Source of the DNA: Phlegmacium glaucopus
Lineage: Eukaryota; Basidiomycota; Agaricomycetes; Agaricales; Cortinariaceae
Length of the DNA: 64,000 bases
Assembly (NCBI GenBank): GCA_015039465.1
Contig: MU130357.1
Location: 165,096 to 229,095 of the forward strand
Direction: 5' to 3'
Notes under the pieces: model-generated
Told to the model about the DNA's origin: nothing
The model's database searches: none
Seen by the model: the letters and a program-made list of their open reading frames with translations, nothing else
Translations under genes and position numbers: made by a program
Part shown: positions 34,801 to 46,962 of the stretch, in pieces
Layout: every line of letters starts with the position of its first letter
Position numbering within the stretch: position 1 is the first letter of the stretch

Positions 34801-37532
34801 AAACAAATCGATCTGACCACAGAAAACTCTTTCAAAAAAAGTTGTTAGGCCGACCTCGAGAATACATTCAATTACACCGAGACACTACAGTCAACCAACT
34901 CATGTTTACCACCGCTTTGGAAGGTGGTCATATTAACCACACCGATTCTCCACTCTTACGCGCGATTAAATATGGCCGTGTTATCATCATCGATGAAGCG
35001 GACAAAGCACCTGAACATGTCGTTGCCATCTTCCGTAGTCTCGCTAGTCAAGGCGAGATGTCACTTTCCGACGGTAGACGTGTACGCCCGACAGCAGGAA
35101 GGAATGGCGATATAGTGGTACATCCCAACTTCAGACTCATCTTATTGGCAAATCGTCCCGGCTATCGTAAGGTCTTGCTTGATATCCACGTGTGAAGGGA
35201 GTCTGATGTTCCATTTTCATTTTCTGTTTAGCTTTCCTTGGAAACCACTTCCTTCAAGTACTTGGCGAAAACTTTAGTGCTCATTCTGTATCCAATCCTG
35301 ATCAAGAATCTGAAAGAAATCTCATTGGTCAACTCGCTCCTGAGCTAAGCGAAGACTTGATCCTAAGGCTCGTCGGTGTATTTCATGACCTGCGTAAAGG
35401 TTATGAGAACGGCGTGTTGAACTACCCTTATTCTTTGCGCGGTAAGAGTTCCATAGTAGTTTGTGATCCGATGTTCAGAACTAACGGATTTTTAAAAAAA
35501 GAGTTGATCAACCTTGTGAAACACATGAAAGCTTATTATCCTTCGGATACTCTGGGGGATGCTTTACGGAACGTTTTTGACTTTGATATCTACAAGCCTG
35601 AAACCATCGACAAGCTTGCGGAGATTCTTCTACATCATGGGTTTGTGGTCATTCTTTCTCGCTACACAAACAGGTTTTCTTACTGGGCAAATATATATAG
35701 ATTGCAAGTTCCTAATTTGGGTTTGGATGCAGCTCGAGAAAATGCAAAGAAGAAAGTGCAGGATATCCATTTTGAGCCGAAGAATACCAGCCTTGACCAA
35801 CCTAAGGAAGGAGAACACGATGACGAGGAACACTCAGGTGGTAACAGATGGGCTGGCGGTGTAAGTGGCCATAAATCAAAATGACATAGCCAATACCTTA
35901 GATAGGCATATTTCTAGACTGGCGGGCGAGATACTGCTGGCATGGGAGGAATAGGGGGATACAAACGCATCTATAAAGGGGGAGATATCAAGCAGGTATG
36001 TTTTTCAGTTTGTGTAGGTAGGAAGTTGGAACAAAATTGCTGAGGTTTTATTAATCAGGTTTCTGACTCTTTGAAAGAGAAAGTCCCTGATCATATCCGA
36101 GAGAAGGCTCGTCAGATGGCTCGTCAAGAACTTCAACGTCGACTAGAAGAACTTGACATGTCTGTTTCTGAGGCAAAGGGGTATGGAGCGCTGTTGGCAG
36201 CTACGCAGGCTCATATGGCGTCTCTTCTTGATTTGCTTGAACGTGGGTTCTGATAATAAGCACTGTAAAAATGGATGATCGACTAACCACTGGGTGTCCC
36301 TGACTTAGACCTTGCGGCTAAGGAGGAAGAGCGTGTTTGGGTTAAGCGTCAGATTGATGGAGAGCTGGATGATAGTCGTTTAACGGAAGGGTTGACTGGT
36401 GAATCTGCTGTCTACAAACGCCGTGGGATGGAGAAACCTGAGCTTGGCCGACCTCAAATCAAGTATGTACACCATTTGAACACTCCTACTCTGTCTTTTT
36501 CCTGATGCCACATCTGTAGGCCGAAGAGAATCAAGTTCATTTTCGACTTGAGCGCATCCATGTGTGTTCATTCATGATGACGATTTGTTGTACTTTCCCC
36601 TGATTAAAACGTCTTGATAAGGTACCGCTTCCAATATGATGGTCGTTTGCAGCGTAGTATGGAAACAGGTCCGTTGTGCACCCCCCTCAGCTGTCCGATT
36701 GACCCATGCCGTTTATTTAAGCTGTTATGCTGATGGAGACATTTGACCGGCTTTCTCGTAAGGAGAAATATGTCTGGGATGTACGTATCCCTGAAATTTT
36801 TCTTATGGAATTCTTCCTGATAACTATTTTAGATGTGTGGTCATGTAAGTTCTTATGTTGGTGTATGACGGGGCTTCATTGACACACCTCAGTCTGGGGA
36901 TGGACCCGATATCACGTTGACTGAGGAAGGCAAGCCTTTGAGTGAACTCAAGGACCGCTGGAAGGTTACAGAAAAAATGTTCATGATTCCACAATACGCC
37001 TTTGCTGGCGATTACACTGGTATGTAATTCATTCAATTCAGTTCGAGCTTTTTCTGCTTGTCTTAGTCAAATTTGTTATGCAGTTGAAGCCATTAAAAAG
37101 GGCGTAACGGACGTCGCAAAATATGACGCAGGTGGGTTATATTTGTTCTGTTTTGGTGATGGGTTCTGATTCTTTGGTAGACGACTGGTTTGTCATCGCT
37201 ATCACGGTTGGTCGCCGCGTTTTCCTCCAATGATTTTAAATGACTGAACGAACCTTTCAGGACGCCAATTTCGACAGGTATCAAATCACTCAAGAGGAGC
37301 TTACAAATGCGATGAAACACAATCCCAAAGTCAATACTGCTTTGATTTGCATAGGTGAAGGTGCTGAAGCATCTTGGTTTGTTCCTCCTGTTTGTAATTT
37401 TTTTGTCTTGATCATCTGTCATCTGTCTTTAGGGTCACCAAGAGCCTTCCTGGACGAGCATTTAGGGTGGCTAATACGGGAGATATACCTAACGTCTTAC
37501 GGAGTATCCTTTCTACGATGGTGGATCGCTGA
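31872..37532 (+). CDS. VWA8: VWA8-like AAA+ ATPase with C-terminal von Willebrand A domain
   Basis: A large gene with roughly 18-20 short introns. The N-terminus MAPQRRLKRLISELTP leads into an AAA module with KYLLGQDVFLVSQPGPYARR, LLILEGIEKAERGIMPVLNN and NFRVIAIAAPVPPYPGYPLD. A second AAA module has the Walker A piece GVGKNKIVDR (exon near 34680), HINHTDSPLLRAIKYGRV, Walker B IIIDEADKAPEHVVAIF and DGRRVRPTAGRN. The C-terminus is a VWA domain with the MIDAS start FIFDLSASM, then MLMETFDRLSRKE and DDWFVIAITDANFDRYQI. It ends at TGA 37530-37532. VWA8 is a dynein-like AAA+ protein reported at mitochondria, and its exact role is unclear. I saw no disruption. Its 3' third is duplicated at 42590-44690. 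Confidence 0.9.
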
Positions 37533-39324
37533 TTGTTAGAAGATCTAGCCTATTGTAAAATGGGTTTTGACGACAAAGTAAAAAAGTTCATAGTCAATGT
37601 AAGAATACCTGGGTCTCCTAACCCATCGGCATGTGTGTCATTTTCTGTCTGGCTTTTTTCACCATCGTCTCTGGATGCAGTGATAAAGCATATCACTAGC
37701 GATAACAAGGAAAAAGACTGTTGATCTAGACGTTAAACTGCCCTGAAGGAGTATGGGGAGTTCCGACAAAGACGGTGGTGTGCAAGTGCACTTTTGATTT
37801 AGTATTTTTGGAGCATGTATTTTAGAGCATAAAGTGATCAGTGAAAGATGAAAATTTTCAGTTTAGGTTTGGATAGGCTTGACTCCGAATCAGATGACCT
37901 TGAGTTTGATAACGATATTTTTGTTTTCGCCCCGAGGTCAGAAGACAACACTTTTTGATTTCAAGACGTCAGAGACGAAGAGGCTTTTCTGCCAGTTGCA
38001 CAGGTTTCCAGGCTTAGGGGGATTACAAGAGATATAGATCAATCGAAAAATCTCAGAGCAGGGGGAAGGGCTTCGCAAAGGGCAGCGCCTAACTAGGGCG
38101 CCATTAGCCTGTGCGAAGTGACGCCAACCTCCAAAGCACCAGTGGTAACGCTGGCCGGGGCCGCCAAGCCCAGGACAGGCAGTCGATTGCATCAACTTGA
38201 ATCAACTAGCGTCGATACGAGACAACGCACTGGGTGACTGCGATGAATTAACAGGAAATAGGTGAGCCGGATGAGTGTATGATAATCAAGTTGATCAGCA
38301 TATGATCAGAGTGACATGGGAAAAGAAGCACATCGTGTACACGAGGGCGCGTTAAGTTACTGCCCATACAGCCTCCCTCAGTCGGCCCACGGAAGATGAA
38401 TTAATGAATTAAAAAGTGACGCGGCGAGGGAGAGTGTCTTGAAGAGGAAAGGAAAGAAGAAGACCACTAGCAAGCGAGTCGCAGGTAACCTTTTTTAAAT
38501 ATATTCTCAATAACTTAGGTATCTATGCATTTATTGCTGACTACAATAATCTCTTGTTTCAGGGCTATAGGAAGAGTATTTAATGAAGAAAGCTCGAGGC
38601 CGGCATATGCCGGGAAGGTAAGGAATTTACGTAAACCTATAAATGCCACTATCAATCTGCTACCAGACCCAAACCAGACCTCTCCTTCGACTTCCAAGAC
38701 CCGTTTGTCAAAATCTTCCCATGTACTAGCTGAAACTCTGGTTTGCATTAGTTCAATAAAGCTAGAAATGCTACGTTATCTGCAATCTGTTGATGGCTAG
38801 TTTACTCAAAGTTTACTACGGGCATTTGGCACTAGAAACGCCACAGCGTTATCATATGCTGTCTCTCTCGGCGATCTCGGTGGCTCCTCAGCCTGGCGCT
38901 AGCTGTGAAAGTACTTGTCGTTCACAGTGGTATAGCTTGAGCACCAGGGCAATCTCGAGACGCTGTATTTGGAGGCGAATCTTTCAGGATATATTGGCGG
39001 TTTCGTCTTTCGGTTCAACGGTAGCTATATGTTTTATCTTGACTTCTCAGGTCTTCGGAAGGTCAGGGCTGCAATTGACAAAGTCAATTCATTCAAGGAA
39101 ATAACTGCATAAATAGCACGAGCCCGATATGTTCTTGAGTTCGCAAGTAGAGAAACCGGCAATCAACTACCACCTTCGAAAACCAACACTTCCCACAAGT
39201 TCTGAGTCCCAGAATCCAGACCGCCGGTGATTTGGAGTTCTCTATCGTATGGCGGTCCTCGGATTTTGTGGTCGGGTGGTTGGACCAACGTAAAACACTA
39301 CTAGATATGGCCTCCCTGAAAGGC
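37533..39324. other. spacer between VWA8 and the P450 gene
   Basis: No confident gene. A 58-codon frame at 38936-39112 reads as plausible protein (ETLYLEANLSGYIGGF, then YLDFSGLRKVRAAIDKVN). It is also present in unit 2 at about 46526-46700, where a missing T shifts the frame. It may be a gene relic. A CGGCATATGCCGG palindrome occurs in both units (near 38603 and 46177). Confidence 0.35.
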
Positions 39325-39331
39325 TATATAA
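39325..39331 (+). promoter_or_regulatory. TATA box of P450 copy 1
   Basis: TATATAA lies 46 bp before the ATG at 39371. The same motif and spacing are kept in unit 2 (46917-46923). Confidence 0.6.
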
Positions 39332-39370
39332 GTATAGCAAATCCGCTATAATGCCTAGCGATTACACGCA

Positions 39371-41491
39371 ATGGGCAGCCTTACTTACCTCGACATCTTG
39401 TTCGCTATATTTACAGTCGTATTGCTCAAGAAGGTCTTCACCGGCACTAAACGCTCGATACCTTTGCCACCTGGCCCATCAAAACTACCTCTTCTCGATA
39501 ACCTGTTGGACTTGCCTACTGATAAAGCATGGGTCACTTTCTCAGACTGGGGCAAAAAATGGGGTATGTATCTCACAATTGTGCCTCACCAGTCAATGAA
39601 CTTCAACCAGGTGACATTGTTTCCATTTCGGCACTCGGTCAGCATATAGTGATCCTAAACTCTGCGAGGGTGGCATTAGAGATGCTGGACAAGAAGAGTG
39701 CAATTTACTCTGACAGACCCGTCCTTCAAATGGGAGGAGAACTAGTAGGCTGGAACAACTCACTTGGTCTTCTCCCATACGGAGACCGATTTCGCAATTA
39801 TCGCAAGTTTTTCCATCAGCTTATGGGCAACGTTTCCTCNNNNNNNNNNNNNNNNNNNNNNNNNNNNNNNNNNNNNNNNNNNNNNNNNNNNNNNNNNNNN
39901 NNNNNNNNNNNNNNNNNNNNNNNNNNNNNNNNNNNNNNNNNNNNNNNNNNNNNNNNNNNNNNNNNNNNNNNNNNNNNNNNNNNNNNNNNNNNNNNNNNNN
40001 NNNNNNNNNNNNNNNNNNNNNNNNNNNNNNNNNNNNNNNNNNNNNNNNNNNNNNNNNNNNNNNNNNNNNNNNNNNNNNNNNNNNNNNNNNNNNNNNNNNN
40101 NNNNNNNNNNNNNNNNNNNNNNNNNNNNNNNNNNNNNNNNNNNNNNNNNNNNNNNNNNNNNNNNNNNNNNNNNNNNNNNNNNNNNNNNNNNNNNNNNNNN
40201 NNNNNNNNNNNNNNNNNNNNNNGAGCAGGCTTCAAGCGGACAGCAGTTCATTGGGCTGAGACGCTTACGAAGATGGTCGAAGCCCCACACCAATTTGTCA
40301 AACAACAAATGGTGAGCTGCATAATGCATGCTCACTTGCCCTCACTGATACAAAGCCTTCTTCCCTCCTCGTAGGCATCAGGAACAGCGGAATCATCCTT
40401 CACTTCCCGCCTGCTCGAGGGGTCTCATATCACTGCTGAACAAGAACGCGACATTAAATGGTCTGCACTTTCAATATATGGAGGTGGCGCAGATACAGCA
40501 AGTTTCTCTTTTTCTTGCGCTAACCCAATTGTAAGATTTCAAACTAATATCGGGATGAATATAGACTGTATCTACCATCTATGCTTTCTTTTCAGCCATG
40601 ACCGTTTATCCCGATGTTGCTCGAAAGGCCCAGGCAGAGATTGACGCTGTGGTTGGAACCGACAGGTTACCAACGTTTTCTGACAGAGAGAATCTGCCAT
40701 ATACAAACGCTGTTGCCCTTGAAATAATGCGATGGCATGTTGTCGCGCCTACTGGTAAACTCTCCCTCTCTCTAATCCAACGCGCCGCTCACCAAGGCGT
40801 GGAATTCTAGGTCTACCCCACTGTGTGACGGAAGATAATATCCATGATGGCTATTTGATACCAAAAGGTGCCGTGATATTCGCCAACATTTGGTAAGTTG
40901 CATCAAAGACTTGAAATACGATGGAAACCAAAAGATTTATCCGCAGGTCCATGTTGCATGATCCAAAAGTCTACTCGAACCCCGCGAGTTTCAATCCCGA
41001 GAGATTTTTAGGACCAAACATGGAACGAGACCCTCGTGATATTTGCTTCGGATTTGGAAGAAGGTATGTGTGGATATATATGGTTTATTCCTTTATTCTT
41101 ACTTGACAATCTGATTTGTAGGATTTACTTGACAATCTGATTTGTAGGATTTGCCCTGGTAACACTGTCTCTAACTGATCTTCCTTGTGCCATAATTGAT
41201 GTGTATGTCGTCAAGGTCGAGTCTTGGCTGATTCATCAGTCTTCATCGCGTGTGCAATGGTTTTATCTGTTTTTGATATCACCAAATATTCCAAAGACGG
41301 AATCGTCATCGAACCGGTCGTTGGACAGATGGCGGGTACTATTAGGTGAGTTGAAAAGAGGTATTGGTCTCGATCTTTATTTTTTTAATTTTTTTTTTAA
41401 AAAAAATAGCCATCCTGAGCCTTTCAAATGCTCCATTTTACCTCGTTCACAGAAGGCGCTGGACCTCATTAATTCTGACTTTGAATCGTAA
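39371..41491 (+). CDS. cytochrome P450 monooxygenase, copy 1 (interrupted by an assembly gap)
   Basis: The start [19 protein letters not shown] is an N-terminal membrane anchor, followed by the proline hinge [19 protein letters not shown]. Then come [18 protein letters not shown] and [19 protein letters not shown] (C-helix). 383 Ns follow (39840-40222). After the gap: the I-helix [17 protein letters not shown] (O2-binding), the K-helix E-x-x-R in ALEIMRWH, then FNPERFLGP and the heme loop FGFGRRICPGRVLAD. The protein ends [10 protein letters not shown]. At least eight introns were traced, one with a GC donor at 40498. It looks like the OrdA-type P450s common in mushrooms, which oxidise secondary metabolites or xenobiotics at the ER. 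The substrate is unknown. Coding appears intact outside the gap, so function cannot be fully judged. Confidence 0.88.
39840..40222. other. assembly gap (383 Ns)
   Basis: A run of N falls exactly where the unit 2 P450 copy holds a solo LTR. After removing the LTR and one target copy, the unit 2 interval is about 398 bp, close to the gap length, so the gap probably hides an LTR-free stretch. Confidence 0.95.
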
Positions 41492-41584
41492 AAACTTTTG
41501 CCTCTATTGATGTTTTATTTAGTGACCGATAAATATGAAGCACCTGACTGTTTCTCTCATTTCAATTGTTGACTTGCTTTGTGC

Positions 41585-42119
41585 TAGACCGGTGACCGTC
41601 TGTATATGAAGGGGAAATCCTGCGATATACAGACCGGTAAATCTGAGCTTGAATTGACGTACCGCGCGGCTCCCACGCTCATTTCTATAAAAGGTTAGAT
41701 GAATTTTGACCTCCCCTAAACAATCGGTCCGGCTTACAGCCAAATCTTCCCGGTCTGCGATTTGCTTTTTTTCCCACCCCTACTATCTTGGCCTCGTACT
41801 TGACTTGCTCGACACCTCAAAACTGAGGTACTGGAGATATCGGATTTATTGAAGTGCCTTACTGACTTTTACTACGTTTGAATCTGATATAGTTGTGTCA
41901 CCCATGAGAAAACGCGTCGATTTCGTCCAACGGAGAGTGTGCGTCACGAGACGCTGACCGGGAAGATTTGGCGTGAGCCGGACCGATTGTGTAGGGGAGG
42001 TCAAAATTCGTCTAACCTTTTATAGAAATGAGCGTGGGAGCCGCGCGGTACGGGGATTTAAAGTCAGCTGGACCAGCCTGTATATCGAAGTTTTCATATA
42101 CAGGATGGTCACGAGCCTA
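41585..42119. mobile_element. MITE / foldback element, 535 bp
   Basis: It begins TAGACCGGTGACC and ends GGTCACGAGCCTA. An inner inverted arm of about 75 bp (ACCGCGCGGCTCCCACGCTC ... against the reverse near 41970-42050) makes it a long hairpin. It is flanked by GCTTTGTGC (41576-41584) repeated at 42120-42128, a duplication of 8-9 bp. Unit 2 keeps the single empty site at 49763-49771. It encodes no protein. The duplication length suggests hAT or MULE mobilisation. Confidence 0.88.
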
Positions 42120-42128
42120 GCTTTGTGC

Positions 42129-42589
42129 GTTCCCATGAATTTGACGTAGGTTTTCCCAGTGTTTTCCCCTGTTTTCCCAAGCCCCGAACTTTGATTTGTT
42201 TCGGCACAATCTTCGGAGACTGCCGATTGATTTCATCGTTGGTGATGGATACCACAGACTGCTCACGAATAAGTCCGTGTAATGCGGCAGTATGTCGGCA
42301 GTCCCTAGCTATCAGCTGGCTGTCCCCATGTTATATGGTCGGGAAGGACGGCACCTTTCCCATATAAGGCATAACCCCCCCTAATACCAAGTAGGTCTGT
42401 AGAGTTAAGCGCATCAGCGTGGAATCCTCGGCTTCTGATTTGGTAGTGACTACAGTCCTTTAGAGGTCAGTAGGTGTACACCTTTTAGGATAATGGTTAA
42501 GTACGCTGATAGCTATCCTTGTCACGTGCGAGATCAAAGTCCATGCTCTATGTTCATCGGTTCGATTCCCTTAGACCGCAAAACTATGT
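42129..42589. other. junction region between duplication units
   Basis: The first 50 bp belong to unit 1. From about 42180 to 42589 the sequence is single-copy in this window. It holds a tRNA-like B-box GGTTCGATTCC near 42572, but no foldable tRNA. No gene is seen. Confidence 0.4.
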
Positions 42590-44690
42590 ACCCTTATTCT
42601 TTGCTTCCAAGTAATGTGATCCGATGTTCCGAGAGAGCTAACGGATTTTTTTTAAAGAGTTGATCAACTTGAACCTTGTGAGGCACATGAAAGCTTATTA
42701 TCCTTCGGATACTCTGGGGGATGCTTTGCGGGACATTTTTGACTTTGATATTCACAAGCCTGAAACCATCGACAAGCTTGCGGAGATTCTTCTACATCAT
42801 GGGTTTGGGGTTCATTCTTTCTCGCTACGCAAACAAGTTTCTTATCGGGTAAATATATGGATTGCAAGTTCCTAATTTGGGTTTGGATGCAGCTCGAGAA
42901 AATGCGAAGAAGAAAGTGCAGGATATCCATTTTGAGCCGAAGAATACCAGCCTTGACCAACCTAAGGAAGGAGAACACGATGACGAGGAACACTCAGGTG
43001 GCAACAGATGGGCTGGGCGGTGTAAGTGGTCATGAATTAAAATAATACAAGCCAATACTTAGATAGGTGTTATATTTCTAGACTGGCGGGCGAGATACTG
43101 CTGGCATGGGAGGAGTAGGGGGATACAAGCGCATCTATAAAAGGGGAGATATCAAGCAGGTATGTTTTTCAATATGTTGGTAGAAGTTGAAACAAAATTG
43201 ATGAGGTTTTATTAATCAGGTTTCTGACTCTTTGAAAGCGAAAGTCCCTGATCATATCCGAGAGAAGGCTCGTCAGATGGCTCGTCAAGAACTTCAACGT
43301 CGACTAGAAGAACTTGACATGTCTGTTTCTGAAGCAAAGGGGTATGGAGCGCTGCTGGCAGCCACGCAGGCTCATATGGCGTCTCTTCTTGATTTGCTTG
43401 AACGTGGGTTCTGATAATAAGCACTATAAGAATGGATGATGGGCTAACTGACCTTAGACCTTGCGGCGAAGGAGGAAGAGCGTGTTTAGGTTAAGCGTCA
43501 GATTGATGGAGAGCTGGATGATAGTCGTTTAACGGAAGGGTTGACTGGTGAATCCGCTGTCTACAAGCGTCGTGGGATGGAGAAACCTGAGCTTGGCCGA
43601 CCTCAAATCAAGTATGTACACCATTTGAACACTCCTACTCTGTCTTTTTCCTGATGCCACATCTGTAGGCCGAAGAGAATCAAGTTCATTTTCGACTTGA
43701 GCGCATCCATGTATGTTTATTCATGATGATTTGCTATACTTCCCTTGATTGAATCGTCTTGATAAGGTACCGCTTCCAATATGATGGTCGTTTGCAGCGT
43801 AGTATGGAAACAGGTCCGTTATGCAACCCTCAGTTGTTCTATTGACCCATGCCGTTTGTTTAAGCTGTTATGCTGATGGAGACATTTGACCGGCTTTCTC
43901 GTAAGGAGAAATATGTCTGGGACGTATGCATCCCTAAAAATTTTCTTATGGAATTCTTCCTGATAACTATTTTAGATGTGTGGTCATGTAAGTTCTTTAT
44001 GTTGGTGTATGACGAGGCTTCATTGATGCAAATCCCAGTCTGGGGATGGACCCGATTTCACGTTGACTGAGGAAGGCAAGCCTTTGAGTGAACTCAAGGA
44101 CCGCAGCTGGAAGGTTACAGAAAAAATGTTCATGATTCCACAATACGCTTTTGCTGGCGAATACATGGGTATGTAATTCATTCAATTCAGTTCGAGCTTT
44201 TTCTGCTTCTCTTAGTCAAATTTGTATGCAGTTGAAGCCATTAAAAAAGGCGTAACGGACGTCGCAAAATGTGACGCAGGTGGGTTATATTTGTTCTGTT
44301 TGGGTGATGGGTTCTGATTCTTTGGTAGACGACTGGTTTGTCATCGCTATCACGGTTGGTCGCCGCGTTTTCCTCCAATGATTTTAAATGACTGAACGAA
44401 CCTTTCAGGACGCCAATTTCAACAGGTATCAAATCACTCAAGAGGAGCTTACAAATGCGATGAAACACAATCCTAAAGTCAACACTGCTTTGATTTGCAT
44501 AGGTGAAGGTGCTGAAGCGTCTTGGTTTGTTTTTTTTTCTATTTGTAGTTTTTTTTGTCCTGATCATCTAGTATCTGTCTTTAGGGTCACCAAGAGCCTT
44601 CCTGGATGAGCATTTAGGGTGGCCAATACTGGGGATATACATAATGTCTTACGGAGTATCTTTTCTACGATGGTGGATCGCTAATGGTTG
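42590..44690 (+). pseudogene. VWA8 3' fragment pseudogene (unit 2)
   Basis: It starts inside the gene, at the exon before HMKAYYPSDTLGDALRD, and runs to the stop region, with exons and introns collinear with 35424-37532. It has no promoter or AAA region of its own. Breaks include TGG to TAG at 43487-43489 (in the EEERVW segment), changes after HYGF/GVHSF near 42805-42830, and altered 3' end sequence. Many introns keep their splice sites, so decay is recent. It cannot make VWA8; a truncated VWA-domain peptide is conceivable but unlikely. Confidence 0.9.
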
Positions 44691-46916
44691 GAAGATCAAA
44701 GATAGCCTATGTAACTTGTGCTTGAGAAGGTAAAAAATTCATAATGTAAAAACGTCAATGTAATGATACCTGGGTCTCCTACTCCATCGGCATGTGTGTC
44801 ATTTGCTGTCTGTTTTTTTTTTCCACTATCATCGCTGGATGCAGCGATAAAGTATATCACTAGTGATAACAAGGAAAAAGACTGTTGGTCTAGACGTTAA
44901 ACTGGTTACTGCCCTGAAGGAGTAGGAAGGGGTTCCGACAAAGACGATGGTGTGCAAGTACAGTTTTAATTTAGTATTCTGGAGCATGTATTTTAGAGCA
45001 TAGAATGATCGGTGAAAGATGAAAATTTCAGTTTATATTTGGGATGGCCCCGACTTCATAGGCTTGCGATGCGATTACTTATCAGGGATGGGTAGTAGTA
45101 ACCTTGAGTTTGATAACAGATATTTTCGTTTCGTTTCGAGGTCAGGAGAACAACACTTTTGATTTCAAGACGTCAGAGACGAAAGAGGCTTTCTAGATCT
45201 TTCTGAATAACTCAGTGTGCCAGTTGCACAGGTTTGCAGGCTTAGGGGAACAATAAGGGATATAAATCCATTGAGAAACTTCAGAGCAGGGGAAGGGCTT
45301 CGCAAAGGGCAACGTCCAACAAAGGCGGTCTGCCATTAGTCTGTGCGAAGCAAGGGGGCACCAAGATTCGAAAAACTACACGGGGTGGATTTTTTTTTCT
45401 AAGGCCTCGCCAACATCGGGTATGTTTTCATCCAAATGTGGTATGTTTTTCCCACATTTTCGGGCTCCGCTCCCTTCTGACCTAGAACTTGAGCCACCCA
45501 AGCTGCAACACTTTGGATAACTAGAAACAACCATCTTTGAGGATGTAGTAAGCAGTAAATATGTGGTCTAAGTTATTTTGAAGTCTTAACTTGCCTTTCA
45601 CTGGACCACCAGTAGTCAAAAAACTTGGCCCAGCTGACCTAAATGAGGAACAACTAATCCATAAATCTGTCCAGGGACAGTAACTGTATTACTGTGTGCT
45701 ACACTGTGGGCAAGTACTTATATGCAAGTTTTCAAAGTTTGACCACAAAAAAATAAATTTCTAAGCCTCCGGCAGGCCACCCAACCCCGGGTTCTGGGTT
45801 TGATTCCTGGTGCCCCCTTGGTGCGAAGTGACGTCAACCTCCAAAGCACCAGTGAAGATAGGACCACCGAATACTCAGCCAGATGCTTGATCTTTGGTGG
45901 GCAAAAAATCCCCATGGCTTTTCCTTTTAACTATGCATCAATTGAGAGATTGGGAACCATTTTCAAAAAAAAAATTCAAGTCAAAGAAGGCAATTCTTAT
46001 CCGGAAAATGCCCCTAAACCACAAATTTTATCCGGACACGAAAAACGGCTCCTGAGGCCGCATTTTGTGTATTTTGCATCCACTCTGCCTGCGGCGCCTT
46101 TTGGGTACGAGGATCAGACATTTGTCAGGATATTCGGGGGTCCTGTGAAGATCTGTGAAGATGCGAAAAAGCTCGATGCCGGCATATGCCGGGCAGGTAA
46201 CTGGCGCCCTGGCGCCTGGGCGGTAAACTTATAAATGCCACATCAATCTCCTACCAGATCTCTCCTTCAATTTCCAAGACCCGTTTGTCGAAATCTTCCC
46301 ATGTACTAGCTAACACTCTTACACTGGTTTGCATTGGTTCAATAAAGCTAAAAATGCTACGTTATCTGCAATCTGTCGATGGCTAGTTTACTACGTACCG
46401 TTGGTAGCAGAAGCAAAAAGAAACGCTACGGCGTTATCATGATGCTGTCTCTTGGCGATCTCGGTGACTCCTCAGCCTGGCGCTAGCTGTGTTCCATGTG
46501 AAAGTACTTGTCGTTGACAGTGGTATAGCTTGAGCACCAGGCCAATCTCGAGATGCTGTATTTGGAGGTGAATCTTTCAGGATATATTGGTGGTTCCGTC
46601 TTTCGGTCAACGGTAGCTCTATGTTTTATCTTGACTTCTCAGGTCTTCGGAAGGTCAGGGCTGCAATTGACAAAGTCAATTTATTCAAGGAAATAACTGT
46701 ATAAATAGCACGAGCTCGATATGTTCTTGAGTTCGCAAGTAGGGAAACCGGCAATCAACTACCACCTTTGAAAACCAACACTTCCCACAAGTTCTGAGTC
46801 CCAGAATTCAGACCGCCGGTGATTTGGAGTTCTGTATCGTATGGCGGTCCTTGGATTTTGTGGTCGGGTGGTTGGACCAACGTAAAACACTACTAGATAT
46901 GGGCTCCCTGAAAGGC
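44691..46916. other. unit 2 spacer
   Basis: Corresponds to the spacer 37533-39324, with the MITE at 45351-45820. No gene is supported. The relic frame equivalent to 38936-39112 carries a 1-nt deletion near 46608. Confidence 0.45.
45351..45820. mobile_element. hAT-like MITE, 470 bp
   Basis: Terminal inverted repeats CAAGGGGGCACCA ... TGGTGCCCCCTTG, flanked by a perfect 8-bp duplication GTGCGAAG (45343-45350 and 45821-45828). Unit 1 keeps the empty site, with a single GTGCGAAG at 38111-38118. There is no coding capacity. The 8-bp target duplication and CA-GGGG-like ends point to the hAT superfamily. Confidence 0.92.
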
Positions 46917-46923
46917 TATATAA
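46917..46923 (+). promoter_or_regulatory. TATA box of P450 copy 2
   Basis: TATATAA, 40 bp before the ATG at 46963; duplicated along with the gene. Confidence 0.55.
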
Positions 46924-46962
46924 GTATAGCAAATCCGCTATAATGCCTGGCGATTACATGCA

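Larger units (their letters stand above)
35424..42178 (+). repeat. tandem segmental duplication, unit 1
   Basis: About 6.75 kb holding the VWA8 3' third, a spacer and an intact-looking P450. It is repeated in the same orientation as 42590-49840. Unit 1 carries a MITE at 41585-42119 that is absent from unit 2, and an assembly gap at 39840-40222. A 27-bp tandem duplication around 41105-41155 (ACTTGACAATCTGATTTGTA) is found only here. Confidence 0.9.

Noticed and set aside
42480..42590. tRNA gene suggested by a B-box GGTTCGATTCC and an A-box-like TGGTTAAGTACG
   Set aside because: The boxes are about 75 nt apart, the T-stem pairs badly and no acceptor stem could be formed. It may be a tRNA-derived SINE relic.
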